Below are positions 39,811 through 49,604 of a stretch of 64,000 nucleotides of DNA, in pieces. The notes beneath the pieces are model-generated. The model saw only the letters and a list, made by a program, of their open reading frames with translations. It had not been told where the DNA came from and searched no databases. Numbering within the stretch: position 1 is the stretch's first letter; each line of letters opens with the position of its first letter. Source of the DNA: Incurvaria masculella (Eukaryota; Arthropoda; Insecta; Lepidoptera; Incurvariidae); the NCBI GenBank assembly GCA_946894095.1, contig OX335647.2, positions 11,550,001-11,614,000 of the forward strand, read 5' to 3'. A program made the position numbers and the translations under genes.

Positions 39811-42800
39811 ATGTCATTAAAAATGACTAAAGATGACCCTCCTGTCTCTGACTCGTCGGGCAGGTTGCTGGCAGATCTAAATAAATTAACACTCATTAGG
39901 GAGCGACTATTCTCCCAATTACAAACGATTTACAATCTTTCCAAAAGTGTAGTGGGTAATCCCGACCAGGAAGAGTTATTCCTTGCTCGATGTTCCGAAC
40001 TCTCGGATATCAAGGAACGTTTTGAAAAGGTCATTTATGACGTGATAGATATTGAGTCCCGAGTAAACCCGAAATCTGTGCCCAGGATACAGGATTTAGA
40101 TAGATTCGATGAGTTGTACTATCCAATAAAAGTAATGGCTTCTCGACTCCGCGCGCGCGATGCGCCCGAGTCGCCGTCACCCGCGCTGTCGGCCGCTAAG
40201 GGTTCCGTGAACTCCGCCGCGGTCAGCGCTCGTTTGCCCAAAATCTCACTTTTCAACTTTGATGGGCAAATTGAAAACTTTACTACGTTTTACGAAACAT
40301 TTAGTTCGCTAGTACACAATAAACCGAACATCGATCCTATTGACAAGTTTCATTACCTGATTTCGTGCACATCGGGTCCCGCACTTAATATAACAAAGAG
40401 TTTGCCTCTCACCTCAGACAATTACGAAATTGTTTGGAAAGCGTTGCTCCATAAGTATAAGGACGACAGAACTCTCCTAGGCAGGTACCTAGACAAAATG
40501 TTAAATTTCACTCCTATACAAAAGGAGTCATGTTTCAATCTCGAATTGTTTCTAGAAACATTTGAGCATTCCGTGAAAGCGATTGAAGCACTCAACCTAA
40601 AAGATTTGGCAAGTTACATTTTATGTCACATAGCCCTACGGAACCTTGACCGTTTCACTCGTAAACAGTTTGAACAAAATCTCGATCAGAAGAGCATACC
40701 ATCGTTCTCAAACCTTATCACATTCGTTCAAAATCAAGCCAAAGTTCTCGAGCACTCATCGCTGAGCGCCAATGTGGGTAGTGAGCAAAACAGCTCGCAT
40801 TACAATGTACACCCAACGAAACAAGTTGCAGCTAAGAGCCGCGGTGCAGCTCCGCGAGGCAAAGTATCGTTGGCAGCGACATTGAATAAACAACATGCTG
40901 CGAACATGCACTGCGTTCACTGTGATAAAGATAATCACATGATTTATCAGTGTTTTGAATTTAAGAAGCTAACACCGGTTGAGAGAATGTCTCGTGTTCA
41001 AACTTTAAAATTATGCAAAAATTGTCTCAAATCTCACGGTTCCGATCATTCTTGTTCCAGCAAATTTAATTGCTTGTTGTGTGAAAAATCACACCATGTT
41101 TTGTTGCACGTCGATCGCGAAGTACCTATTCCGCTTTCAGCTCCGCCGACGCCGCCGCATGTCACCTGCCACTCGTCCTCCGGTCAGTCGCATACCTACA
41201 CCGTGATGTTAGGGACTGCCGTGGTACACGTAATGGATGCGGCCGGTAATTTTCAGCTATGTCGTGTCGTCATCGACTCCGGAGCAATGACGAGTTTCAT
41301 CACGACTGACTGCGCTCAGCGGCTAGGTCTCGCGCGCGAAAAATGTCAATTTACCATTTCAGGTTTAGGTAACGAGACCGTAAAAAATTACGGTCTAACT
41401 CACTGCACTATAAAGCCTCGTCAGTTGGACGGACCGACACTGAAAGTCGATACGGTTGTGTTATCTAAAATCACAACTGACTTACCTACTGTACAAGTCT
41501 CACAAGACGTTCTTGATGAGTATCGACATTTAAATCTTGCCGACCCATATTTTTATCGTCGCGCAAGTATTGACATTTTGCTAGCTGGGGATGTTTTTCC
41601 ATACATTTACGACGGAAAAAAATTGGAATTGGATCCATCCGTCCCTCCAGCTTTAAGAAGTATATTTGGTTACGTGGTGACTGGAAAGTTACCTATCGGT
41701 CAATCTAAAACTAAAACTGTCACTTCGTCACTTGTGTCGTACACAGGCGAAGAAAACATTGAAAATTACCTAAAGCGGTTTTGGGAAATAGATTCAGGTC
41801 CGTGTGTGGTACCACCCGACCCAATGGACGTGCTCGCTGAAAAAATATTCAGCGATAGGCATGGCCGCGATGCGAGCGGGAGGTACACATCTCCGCTCCT
41901 GCTCGCTCCCGAATGCAACCTTCAGCTTGGTGACTCGTTCAAGGTCGCGGAGCGCTGTTTTATGCATTTGGAAAAGCGGTTAGCGCGTGCGCCTGAGTTG
42001 CATTCCGCTTACGTTGATTTTATGACAGAATACGAATCTCTCGGTCACATGGAGCTTTACAGCGGGTCGGAGCCTAGTAAATATATAATACCGCACCACT
42101 GTGTGGTACGTACCTGCAGTAGCACTACACCGGTTCGTGTAGTTTTTAATGGCTCCGCAAAAACGACTAGCGCTGTGTCCTTAAATGACACGCTCCTTAC
42201 CGGTCCGAAATTACAGTCGGACATCACAACAATTATAACAAACTTTAGATTGTTTGATATTTGTTTGACCGCGGACATCGCAAAAATGTATAGGCAGGTC
42301 TTGATCGATCCGTCGGAACGCGGCTACCAGCACATCCTGTGGCGTCGCAATACCGACGAGCCGATCAAGATCTACGAGCTGAGAACAAATACCTACGGCC
42401 TCCGCAGCGCCCCCTATATCGCTATACGCGCGCTGCAGCAGCTCGCATGCGACGAGCGGGAACGTTTCCCGCGCGCCGCTGAGGTCCTACTGAAAGGATT
42501 TTACGTTGACGATTTTCTCTGGTCTGTAAGCACTGTGCACGAAGCCTGTGAATTACAACAGGAGCTCACTGCCTTATTAAAATGTGGCTGTTTTGATTTG
42601 CGCAAGTGGGCAAGCAACAGTGCCGAGGTTCTATCTAACGTTCCGTCAGACTTGCACGATAACGTAAAAATATTTGAAGATGAAAACAATGTTGCATCAA
42701 AAAAGATTCTCGGTTTACAATGGCTGCCTAAAAACGATTGTTTTACGTTCTCAACTCAGTTGATTGATTCAGTCGTCACCAAACGTTCCGTTTTGCGTAT

Positions 42801-45093
42801 TCTCGCCAGTATTTATGATCCCGTTGGTTTCGTGACGCCGTGCGTTTTTCTTGCAAAATGCATTATGCAAGATTTATGGAAATTAGGTCTAGGCTGGGAC
42901 GTTCCCTTACCTAGCGAACTTCGCGATAAATGGATGACGTTCATCTCTGACCTGCCGCGACTCTCAGACTTGCGCATCGAGCGGCACCTTTTAATTTCTG
43001 ATTGTGTCGACTGCGAGCTCGTTGCCTTTTGTGATGCGTCATCACGTGGCTACGCCGCATGTCTGTACGTGCGCAGTGTCAACTCACAAAGCGAAGTTAA
43101 AGTTCGATTGTTAATGTCAAAATCAAGAGTTTCCCCTCTCAAAACTATTTCCATTCCAAGACTCGAGCTGATGGGCGCCTCGCTTCTTGCTAAGATGGTC
43201 AAGTATGTCGTGGAGACATTTGAAAATTTAAACTTTTCAAAAATAACAGCCCTTAGTGATTCGAGTGTCGTATTGTCGTGGTTGCAAACGGCACCTTATA
43301 AATTGCACACGTTTGTTGCAAATCGAGTCTCTCAAGTCATCGAGCAGGTCCCGCCGCATTGCTGGGCGCACGTGCGCAGCGAGGAGAATGCAGCGGATGT
43401 GTGCTCGCGCGGCGTGCTGCCCGCGCAGCTAGTCGCCGCATCGACCGAGTGGCTGGCCGGACCCGAGTGGCTGCAAAAAGCCAACAGCTCGTGGCCTATC
43501 TCAACGTTTTATGTGAAGGAATCAGATACAATTCCGGAACTAAAACGTAATGATGATACATTTAACTTAACAAGTCATAAATCAGTTGATGAGCCGTCTA
43601 CATTTGAAATGTCGGTTCTAAATGCATTTTCATCATTTTCTAAATTGCAGCGCGTAATCGCGTGGTGCTGCAGGTTTTATAAAAACTCTCGCGTCGGTAA
43701 GTCTGACAGACTTATCGGCCCACTATCGACATTGGAACTCAACGATGCTCACGATCGTATCGTGAAAATAATTCAGAAAAAATACTTTTCGGATGAAATT
43801 GCAGCTCTTTCGTCTGGCAAAACTCACATACCTACCTTACGTAAACTGTCACCCTTCATCGACCCCCGTGGGTTCCTCAGGGTGGGGGGAAGAATTTCTC
43901 AGTCGGATCTGCCTTATAACGCAAAGCATCCGCTCCTTCTGCCTAAAAAATGTCATTTTACTACTCTGATAATTAAATATCTTCACATACAATACTTGCA
44001 CGTAGGTCCCCGGGCCCTGCAAAACATGCTGAGTCGACAGTACTGGATTTTGAGCGCTCGTAGCGTCATCCGATCTATTCTGTCGAAGTGCATAACATGT
44101 TTTAAATGCACACCTTCATCAATCCAGCCTATAATGGCTTCATTACCTCCAGCCAGAGTAAAGCCTGGTAAAGTTTTTGATCACGTCGGCTGTGACCTTG
44201 GAGGTCCATTTTACATTAAAGGGAGCCTCCGGCGCAATGCGAAAATCGAAAAAGCATATTTGTGCCTTTTTATTTGTTTCTCGACCAAGGCCGTGCACTT
44301 AGAGGTCCTCTCGTCACTTTCGGCTGAATGTTTTCTCGCTACGTTAGATCGATTCGTCGCTCGGCGCGGACTCTGTTCTTGCCTCTACTCTGATCGCGGC
44401 ACGAACTTTGTCGCGTCCAGCAAACATTTGAAAGAGGTTTCTAGGTTTCTCCTTTCAAAAGAGCAGCAAGATTTGATCGCCAACGGATGTGCATCGCGTC
44501 ACATTAGCTGGAGGTTCAATCCTCCGAATGCCGCAAATATGGGAGGCCTGTGGGAAGCAGGCATCAAATCCGCCAAACGGCACGCCCTGCGCGCGGTAGG
44601 CGATAGAGCATTGACTTTTGAGGAGCTCTCAACATTATTTTGTAAAATAGAAGCCGTGCTCAACTCCAGACCTCTTTGTCCTTTGTCGGACAACCCTAAC
44701 GAGTTCGACATTTTGACCGCTGGTCATTTCTTGATTGGCCAACCGCTCCTAGCCGTTCCTGGGTACGACGACGATGCTTACTCGGGAACATTACTGACTC
44801 GTTGGAATTTTGTGAATAAATGTGCACTACATTTTTGGAAAAGATGGTCGAGTGAATATTTACACACTCTGCAACAAAGAGAAAAGTGGGCGTCCACATC
44901 TCCAAACATTAAAGTTGGTGACCTGGTTTTGATAAAATCTGACCAGCAACCTGCCTTGCATTGGCCTCGAGGCAGAGTTCACGAGGTTCATCCAAGCTCA
45001 GCAGATTCTGTAGTCCGCGTAGTCACCCTCAGGACACAGAAAGGTTTTCTTCAGCGGCCAGTCAACAAACTGTGCCCGCTGCCTACTAACTAA
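39811..45093 (+). CDS. BEL/Pao Gag-Pol polyprotein
   Basis: 1760 residues, uninterrupted. Order: a Gag-like region with the DUF1759-type segment (LPKISLFNFDGQIENFTTFY), zinc knuckles from Cys368 (CVHCDKDNHMIYQC, then CKNCLKSHGSDHSC), aspartic protease with active-site DSGA (Asp489), reverse transcriptase with YVDD at 898-901, RNase H (AFCDASSRGYAA, ALSDSSVVLSWLQ), and integrase with an HHCC zinc module (CITCFKC) and catalytic triad Asp1462 (VGCDLGG), Asp1528 (SDRGTNF) and Glu1582 (GLWEAG). The C terminus has the VGDLVLIK...WPRGRV segment of Pao integrases. Each expected catalytic residue is present, so the polyprotein looks functional. The start is the first ATG after the leader at 39811; a Met four codons on is the alternative. 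Confidence 0.97.
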   Translation: MSLKMTKDDPPVSDSSGRLLADLNKLTLIRERLFSQLQTIYNLSKSVVGNPDQEELFLARCSELSDIKERFEKVIYDVIDIESRVNPKSVPRIQDLDRFDELYYPIKVMASRLRARDAPESPSPALSAAKGSVNSAAVSARLPKISLFNFDGQIENFTTFYETFSSLVHNKPNIDPIDKFHYLISCTSGPALNITKSLPLTSDNYEIVWKALLHKYKDDRTLLGRYLDKMLNFTPIQKESCFNLELFLETFEHSVKAIEALNLKDLASYILCHIALRNLDRFTRKQFEQNLDQKSIPSFSNLITFVQNQAKVLEHSSLSANVGSEQNSSHYNVHPTKQVAAKSRGAAPRGKVSLAATLNKQHAANMHCVHCDKDNHMIYQCFEFKKLTPVERMSRVQTLKLCKNCLKSHGSDHSCSSKFNCLLCEKSHHVLLHVDREVPIPLSAPPTPPHVTCHSSSGQSHTYTVMLGTAVVHVMDAAGNFQLCRVVIDSGAMTSFITTDCAQRLGLAREKCQFTISGLGNETVKNYGLTHCTIKPRQLDGPTLKVDTVVLSKITTDLPTVQVSQDVLDEYRHLNLADPYFYRRASIDILLAGDVFPYIYDGKKLELDPSVPPALRSIFGYVVTGKLPIGQSKTKTVTSSLVSYTGEENIENYLKRFWEIDSGPCVVPPDPMDVLAEKIFSDRHGRDASGRYTSPLLLAPECNLQLGDSFKVAERCFMHLEKRLARAPELHSAYVDFMTEYESLGHMELYSGSEPSKYIIPHHCVVRTCSSTTPVRVVFNGSAKTTSAVSLNDTLLTGPKLQSDITTIITNFRLFDICLTADIAKMYRQVLIDPSERGYQHILWRRNTDEPIKIYELRTNTYGLRSAPYIAIRALQQLACDERERFPRAAEVLLKGFYVDDFLWSVSTVHEACELQQELTALLKCGCFDLRKWASNSAEVLSNVPSDLHDNVKIFEDENNVASKKILGLQWLPKNDCFTFSTQLIDSVVTKRSVLRILASIYDPVGFVTPCVFLAKCIMQDLWKLGLGWDVPLPSELRDKWMTFISDLPRLSDLRIERHLLISDCVDCELVAFCDASSRGYAACLYVRSVNSQSEVKVRLLMSKSRVSPLKTISIPRLELMGASLLAKMVKYVVETFENLNFSKITALSDSSVVLSWLQTAPYKLHTFVANRVSQVIEQVPPHCWAHVRSEENAADVCSRGVLPAQLVAASTEWLAGPEWLQKANSSWPISTFYVKESDTIPELKRNDDTFNLTSHKSVDEPSTFEMSVLNAFSSFSKLQRVIAWCCRFYKNSRVGKSDRLIGPLSTLELNDAHDRIVKIIQKKYFSDEIAALSSGKTHIPTLRKLSPFIDPRGFLRVGGRISQSDLPYNAKHPLLLPKKCHFTTLIIKYLHIQYLHVGPRALQNMLSRQYWILSARSVIRSILSKCITCFKCTPSSIQPIMASLPPARVKPGKVFDHVGCDLGGPFYIKGSLRRNAKIEKAYLCLFICFSTKAVHLEVLSSLSAECFLATLDRFVARRGLCSCLYSDRGTNFVASSKHLKEVSRFLLSKEQQDLIANGCASRHISWRFNPPNAANMGGLWEAGIKSAKRHALRAVGDRALTFEELSTLFCKIEAVLNSRPLCPLSDNPNEFDILTAGHFLIGQPLLAVPGYDDDAYSGTLLTRWNFVNKCALHFWKRWSSEYLHTLQQREKWASTSPNIKVGDLVLIKSDQQPALHWPRGRVHEVHPSSADSVVRVVTLRTQKGFLQRPVNKLCPLPTN

Positions 45094-45274
45094 CAAAATT
45101 GGGATTTAGAAAGCCTTATTTTTAAATATTCTTTTTCTACACTAAGATTTTCTTTATTTTTTATTTCTTTTGATTTTCTTGTATTTTATGTATATTTATA
45201 AATATTTTTTTTTGCCACTCATATTCATTTCTGTTCTTTTCACTTAAGCACCATGGAGAAATCATGCTGATTTC

Positions 45275-45285
45275 GGTGGGGGGTT
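45275..45285 (+). other. Candidate polypurine tract
   Basis: GGTGGGGGGTT directly abuts the TG of the 3' LTR, where plus-strand priming would occur. It contains T residues, so it is not a perfect purine tract. Confidence 0.5.
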
Positions 45286-45728
45286 TGTTAGATCTTGCGC
45301 TAATCCATGTATAACTTTCCATCCAATTTCTTACCCATTTCCAAATCTACCTTGGGACCACCGCATATGGTGCATTTTGTGTTGACCTTGTGTCGCGCCT
45401 TCAAACCGACGCTACTGAAGCGCGGGAAATATTGCTGTAATTAGTCGCCTTTCAGCATTCATGGCGCATAGTCTTTGCAAGCGAAATCCGTGATTTTGGC
45501 TACCTAGTGCTAGTGCTCTGCAGCCCTGAGCAGTTCCAGACAGCCTCCAGGAGAAGGCGGCGCCGCCGAGAGATCAGGGAAGACCAGGATCACCGCCGTG
45601 CTGGTGAGTCCCTTCATCCTACCTGATTTCCGGTGTATTTTCTAAACATTACCTCCCATCGTCTCACCCAGCGATCCATGGTTATTTTTTTCTCTTAAAT
45701 TTATATACAGTCCACTATTTACTCCACA
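45286..45728 (+). repeat. BEL 3' LTR
   Basis: 443 bp, identical to the 5' LTR, followed by the target repeat TACAG. Confidence 0.96.
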
Positions 45729-45757
45729 TACAGTTTTTAAAAATATGCCACCTAACA

Positions 45758-45847
45758 TAGATGGCTAATACCACACAACTACCGTTATGATATAAGCCCA
45801 ATGCCAAATATTCACGAAGGAATTAGGTGCCATGCCAGGACCTTCCC
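45758..45847 (-). repeat. GGTCCTGGCATGGCACCTA element, copy 5
   Basis: The minus strand reads AAGGTCCTGGCATGGCACCT, AATTCCTTCGTG and, after an interval, ATTAGCCATCTATG. It lies 30 bp beyond the BEL insertion. Confidence 0.5.
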
Positions 45848-45926
45848 TTTATGAACACGGCTCAATACATTACCTTTTCTGACGAATGAATGAATGCAAA
45901 TTAAATGTTAGGTGTAGAGTTATGGT

Positions 45927-45980
45927 ATGAGCTATGAAAACCTGGGAGAAACCTGCATGCAGATTGAAGTGTTCAATAGT
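45927..45980 (+). repeat. Single unit of the 49.2-kb minisatellite
   Basis: AGCTATGAAAACCTGGGAGA, then ACCTGCATGCAGATTGAAGT and GTTCAATAGT. This is one diverged copy of the unit that forms the tandem array at 49240-49604. It immediately precedes the duplicated element at 45986. Confidence 0.65.
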
Positions 45981-45985
45981 CTCTA

Positions 45986-46396
45986 CTAAAAGGGAACGTC
46001 TGTCCACATGCAAGAGGTAATCTCCGTAACCACAAAACAGATCAAGATGCGATTTAAACCAATTTAAAGAGAACATCGCTGGGAACGCTTTAGCGTACAT
46101 ACCATTACGCTAAATATCCAAAGGGCTGAGCAATATCAATGAAATTACTCTCAAACAAAATTAATACTATGCCGTGGCGTATGGTGGCGTTACTTGCGAC
46201 GTCATTCAAGGATTCACTATTTTCGCACCATTGTTCAGAAAGCGGATGGCGCAGGGCGGAATACCGACTCTTCTATGCGTATTTTGTTCGGGAGGCTGTA
46301 GGTTCGAATCCTGGTAGCCTCAATATTTTTTTTCGTATTTGACATTTTATTGTTTATGGGGTCTCGCATATAATAATTATAGCATGGTTTAGACTT
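45986..46396 (+). repeat. Dispersed element with tRNA-like hairpin, copy 1
   Basis: Starts TAAAAGGGAACGTCTGTCCA; the middle part is ATACATACCATTACGCTAAA, AGGGCTGAGCAATATCAATG and CAAACAAAATTAATACTATG. Near the end is a B-box-like TGTAGGTTCGAATCCTGG inside a GAGGCT...AGCCTC stem (about 46290-46320), with an A-box-like TGGCGCAGGGCGG at 46247. It does not fold as a proper tRNA. It resembles a tRNA-derived SINE or an element that captured a tRNA part. A short partial repeat of the head lies at 46411-46455. Confidence 0.6.
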
Positions 46397-46471
46397 ATCT
46401 CTACTTATATAAAAGAGAACATCTGTCCACATGTTCGAGGTAAACTCCGTAATAAATATTATATATTATAT

Positions 46472-46790
46472 AAAAGGGAACGTCTGTCCACATGCGTTTA
46501 CACATGCAAAAGTTTACAGAAAATATCGCTGGGCTCACTCTAGGATACATACCATCACGCTAAATATTCTAAGGGCTGAGCAATATCAATGAAATTATTC
46601 TCAAACAAAATTAATACCATCCCGTGGCGCATGACGGCGTCATTTTGCCAAAGCCGGTTGGCATAGCGCGCATAATTGACTGTTTCGAATATATTTTGTT
46701 AGAGGGAGGCTTCAGGTTCGAATCCTGAAACCTCAATTTGTTTTTCTGTTTTTTTTTATCTCGCACATAATTATAACATGGATTCGACAT
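46472..46790 (+). repeat. Dispersed element with tRNA-like hairpin, copy 2
   Basis: Same head and middle as copy 1. Its hairpin is cleaner: GAGGCTTCAGGTTCGAATCC, then TGAAACCTC, so TTCAGG/CCTGAA and GAGG/CCTC can pair around TTCGAAT. The tail is T-rich. Tandem with copy 1 in the same orientation. Confidence 0.6.
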
Positions 46791-46889
46791 AATGGATCAA
46801 ATTTTTTTTTTGTTTTTTACATAACAGTTTAATGGCAAAACTATTTTCCTAAGGAACAATTTTAATTCATGGTAGTCAGTGCGCGAAAT

Positions 46890-47025
46890 TTTGTTGTGCG
46901 AAGTACGGCTGAGTTAATCAATGTTCAAACACGTCACTTTTAGCGAACCGCATGGAAATCCTTCAATACTGTCCATACAAAGCGATGCGTTTAACAATAC
47001 GCTGACATTGATATTGATATGCAAT
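46890..47025 (-). mobile_element. GCCGAGTGCACGAAAGG MITE, copy b (decayed)
   Basis: Reads GTTCAAACACGTCACTTTTA and CGAACCGCATGG as in copies c and d. The right terminus is lost or mutated. Confidence 0.5.
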
Positions 47026-47540
47026 TTTACAGCGCCATCTCTACCCGGATAGAGGCGTTTATTTACTTCATTAGTATTAGCGATGAGAAGTTGGACACCG
47101 TTATATTGGTTATATCATAGATGGCGCTGTAAAAAGAAATTCTGAAAAGATAAAAGAAAAACAAGACCGATATTCTGCAAATATTTTCGCCGCAACTATT
47201 TACTATGGCATTATATAACTTTATAATTATATTATTTGCTTTTGTGTACAAAAACTTTGTATAGGCCAGACCAGGATTAAATTAGGCATGGGGAACTATC
47301 TTTTGTCTCAAAGAAAATCTTGAAAGGTATGAAAATGTGTATGGGTAACCCATAATATCTTCAAACTAGGTATAAGAAAACGCACCTGTTTTTTAATGAA
47401 TAGTTTCTATGGTTTGGTCAAGAATATGAGTTTGGTGTTGGTCATCACTGATTGCATCTATGTATCTTCTTTCCAGACTCGCTAATTGTACAGACACGCA
47501 TGGCTTTATTATTCCCGCAAATTTAGGGCTAATTAGCATC
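47026..47540. other. Unassigned AT-rich stretch
   Basis: No feature recognised. The words ATAGATGGCGCTGTAAAA and TTTTACAGCGCCATCT (47115 and 47030) are inverted and may bound a small foldback of about 100 bp. Confidence 0.35.
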
Positions 47541-47672
47541 AGTGGGCTATTATTATAAGGTAAGAGTGACTTCGAGTTCGGGAGTGAGTTAACTTAAAAA
47601 TAGCTGGGAAATATATAATTAGTTGATATTTAACGACGAATTCGATCTCACTTTTACCTGAATGGGCCCCCA
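47541..47672 (+). mobile_element. Short MITE related to 1231-1437
   Basis: AAGGTAAGAGTGACTTCGAG on the left and, in inverse, CAGGTAAAAGTGAGATCGAA on the right, with AAAAATAGCTGG and ATTAGTTGATATTTA inside. Shorter than the copy at 1231. Confidence 0.5.
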
Positions 47673-47879
47673 TGCAAAATTATGAGAGGGGTGTGCAAAT
47701 AAGCAGTAGTATGAAATACTTATAAAAGTTCCACGTCTAGCCTGATTCTGCTCACAACTTAAAAGCTACATGAAATAACTCTAAATTACCAAAGCGGTGA
47801 GCATCAGGGTGAAATGCTTATAACTTGAGAACCACTCACCCGATTTATATGCGAATTGTATCTACGTTTGCCATCTCTG

Positions 47880-48000
47880 AGTGCGCTCGAGTTACGGATG
47901 GGTGACCGTTTTAGGTGTTTTGGCTAGCTGTGTTTTGTATAGAGGCATATGTCCAGCAGTGGACGCAATCACGCTCACTGACTGACTGACTGTGTTTTGT
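47880..48000 (+). repeat. RTE-type LINE 3' tail with TGAC repeats
   Basis: GAGGCATATGTCCAGCAGTG encodes EAYVQQW, the usual end of RTE ORFs, and is followed by a (CTGA)n microsatellite tail. Heavily 5'-truncated. Confidence 0.5.
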
Positions 48001-48059
48001 ATGCCACGTAAAACTTTTGTTCACCTTTCGTAGGGTTAATTCCACCTGGGATGATACAT

Positions 48060-48490
48060 ACCATCGCATTGAAGGAATGCATAATCGGGGCATGAATATT
48101 GTCGTGTTTTAGATCCATTTGAATGTGGAAGTGTCATTGCGGGAAGATGCTGGTGAACCTGGTACTCTTCGACAGCCTCTTCTGGTGATGACAATCGTTG
48201 GCCACGTATTGGTTAAAACATTTTGGGAACAGAATAATGTCACAAGGTGCCAGGTCGGGGCTGTATGCAGGATTACTCATAAGTTCGACGTTTTTAACCT
48301 TTGAAAATTCGTATGTCTGCATGGCCGTCTGAGAACTGGCATTGTTGTGATGCAAGATGATGCTGCTTTTACTGTTATTTTTACGGAGTTCGTCAGTTAC
48401 TTCCATCAAACAGATGGTGTTATACAAATCACTATTCACAGTCTCCAAAGCAACAGTCTGCATGCCTGTCTGTTTCATTTTACGGCGCAC
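48060..48490 (-). pseudogene. Mariner transposase remnant
   Basis: The minus strand encodes TVNSDLYNTICLMEVTDELR, SIILHHNNASSQTAMQTYEF, VKNVELMSNPAYSPDLAPCD and ILFPK. This matches the second half of mariner transposases (HDNAxxH, YSPDLAPCDFFLFPK). The second catalytic Asp of HDN reads Asn here (HNN), and the His of the A-x-x-H position is Gln, so it is inactive. The C terminus dissolves after FPK. N-terminal parts are missing. Confidence 0.8.
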
Positions 48491-48768
48491 ATCATTTATC
48501 TTTTTGTTGCATAAAGCTGTCCATCACAAAATTAGTCACAAGATTGAAGCGATAGTCGCTTTTCATAGTGTTTCATCGCCAAAAGCAGATTGAAGCCGAG
48601 CAAGGCTTTGTAAACTGTCAAATTACACTTAAAATCCTATAAAATCATGCTACGAAAATTTTCAAGTTAATATCATGGTGATATAGACACGCATTTTTTT
48701 AAATGACACCACAATGCAAAAACAAGTGACAGTAAGACAAAACAAACATGACAAAACAGCCTAAAAAC

Positions 48769-48904
48769 CGATTGCACGAAGAGAGGGATGAGTAAACGAT
48801 GTTCATTTTAGTGAACCGCATAGAGTTCCTTCCATACTCTCTATGCAAAGTGACGTGTTTAAGTTGACGTGATTTAGATTTTTTGCCCTTTCGTGCACTC
48901 GGCC
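48769..48904 (-). mobile_element. GCCGAGTGCACGAAAGG MITE, copy c
   Basis: Ends GATTGCACGAAGAGAGGGAT and, in inverse, GGCCGAGTGCACGAAAGGGC. The middle AAAGTGACGTGTTTAAG is shared with other copies. Confidence 0.6.
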
Positions 48905-49203
48905 CTATGCGTTATAATACCAAAATATTTAATTAATTTTTCGATATTTTTTAGCTAAGTGGGCAGTTCCGAAAACTTATAGTGTGCCCCACAGAACTGC
49001 CTCCTCAATATTCCGTGGTGTGCCCTATGTATTATAAATGGAAAATGGTATAATATTTCTTATTTCATTAAGGTATATCGGCACCATCCGTTATGATTAA
49101 AGAGTAGCAGATAAATTACATCGCTATTGACCAGCCTTTTCGACTAGCCATTTGGGCTACTTTTTATCTAGGAAATAATTCAGCTCGACATCAGTCTAAA
49201 ACG

Positions 49204-49239
49204 ACATGGACCCGAGCGGAGCCGGGTACCGCAGCTAGT
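49204..49239 (+). mobile_element. Helitron-type 3' end
   Basis: GGACCCGAGCGGAGCCGGGT, then ACCGCAG and CTAGT followed by T. GC-rich and hairpin-capable ahead of the CTAGT terminus, as in Helitrons. The 5' end was not found. The minisatellite begins at the next base. Confidence 0.45.
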
Positions 49240-49604
49240 TAACTATGAAACCCTGAGAGAACCTGCATGCAGATTGAAATGTTCAATAGCCGAGAAACCT
49301 GTACGCAAATTGAAGAATTCAATAGTTAACTATGAAACCCTGAGAGAACCTGCATGCAGATTGAAATGTTCAATAGCCGAGAAACCTGTACGCAAATTGA
49401 AGAATTCAATAGTTAGCTATGAAACTCTGAGAGAAACCTGCATGCAGATTGAAGTGTTCAATAGTTAACTATGAAACCCTGAGAGAACCTGCATGCAGAT
49501 TGAAATGTTCAATAGCCGAGAAATCTGTACGCAAATTGAAGAATTCAATAGTTAGCTATGAAACCCTGAGAGAAACCTGCATGCAGATTGAAGTGTTCAA
49601 TAGT
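49240..49604 (+). repeat. Minisatellite of about 88 bp with two-part unit
   Basis: Units combine part A (AACTATGAAACCCTGAGAGA, ACCTGCATGCAGATTGAAAT, GTTCAATAG) with part B (CCGAGAAACCTGTACGCAAA, TTGAAGAATTCAATAG). A and B resemble each other (the A/G rich CCTG..CG/CA.ATTGAA..TTCAATAG core), so the array is built of a shorter ancestral unit. Order: A-B, A-B, A, A-B, A. Overlapping frames of 60-110 codons here reflect the repeat, not a gene. Confidence 0.8.

Larger units (their letters stand above)
39191..45728 (+). mobile_element. Intact BEL/Pao LTR retrotransposon
   Basis: 6538 bp with two 443-bp LTRs that I read as identical base for base, both TG...CA, flanked by the 5-bp duplication TACAG (39186-39190 and 45729-45733). 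Between them are a candidate primer-binding site, a single gag-pol frame without stop or shift, and a G-rich polypurine-like tract. The long single ORF with A17-type protease and YVDD reverse transcriptase is the Bel-Pao layout. There is no env-like ORF. LTR identity implies very recent insertion, and the copy may still be mobile. Confidence 0.96.

Noticed and set aside
46235..46320. A possible functional tRNA gene
   Set aside because: A-box and B-box words are present, but no cloverleaf with a seven-base acceptor stem and anticodon arm can be drawn, and a second diverged copy shows it to be part of a repeat.
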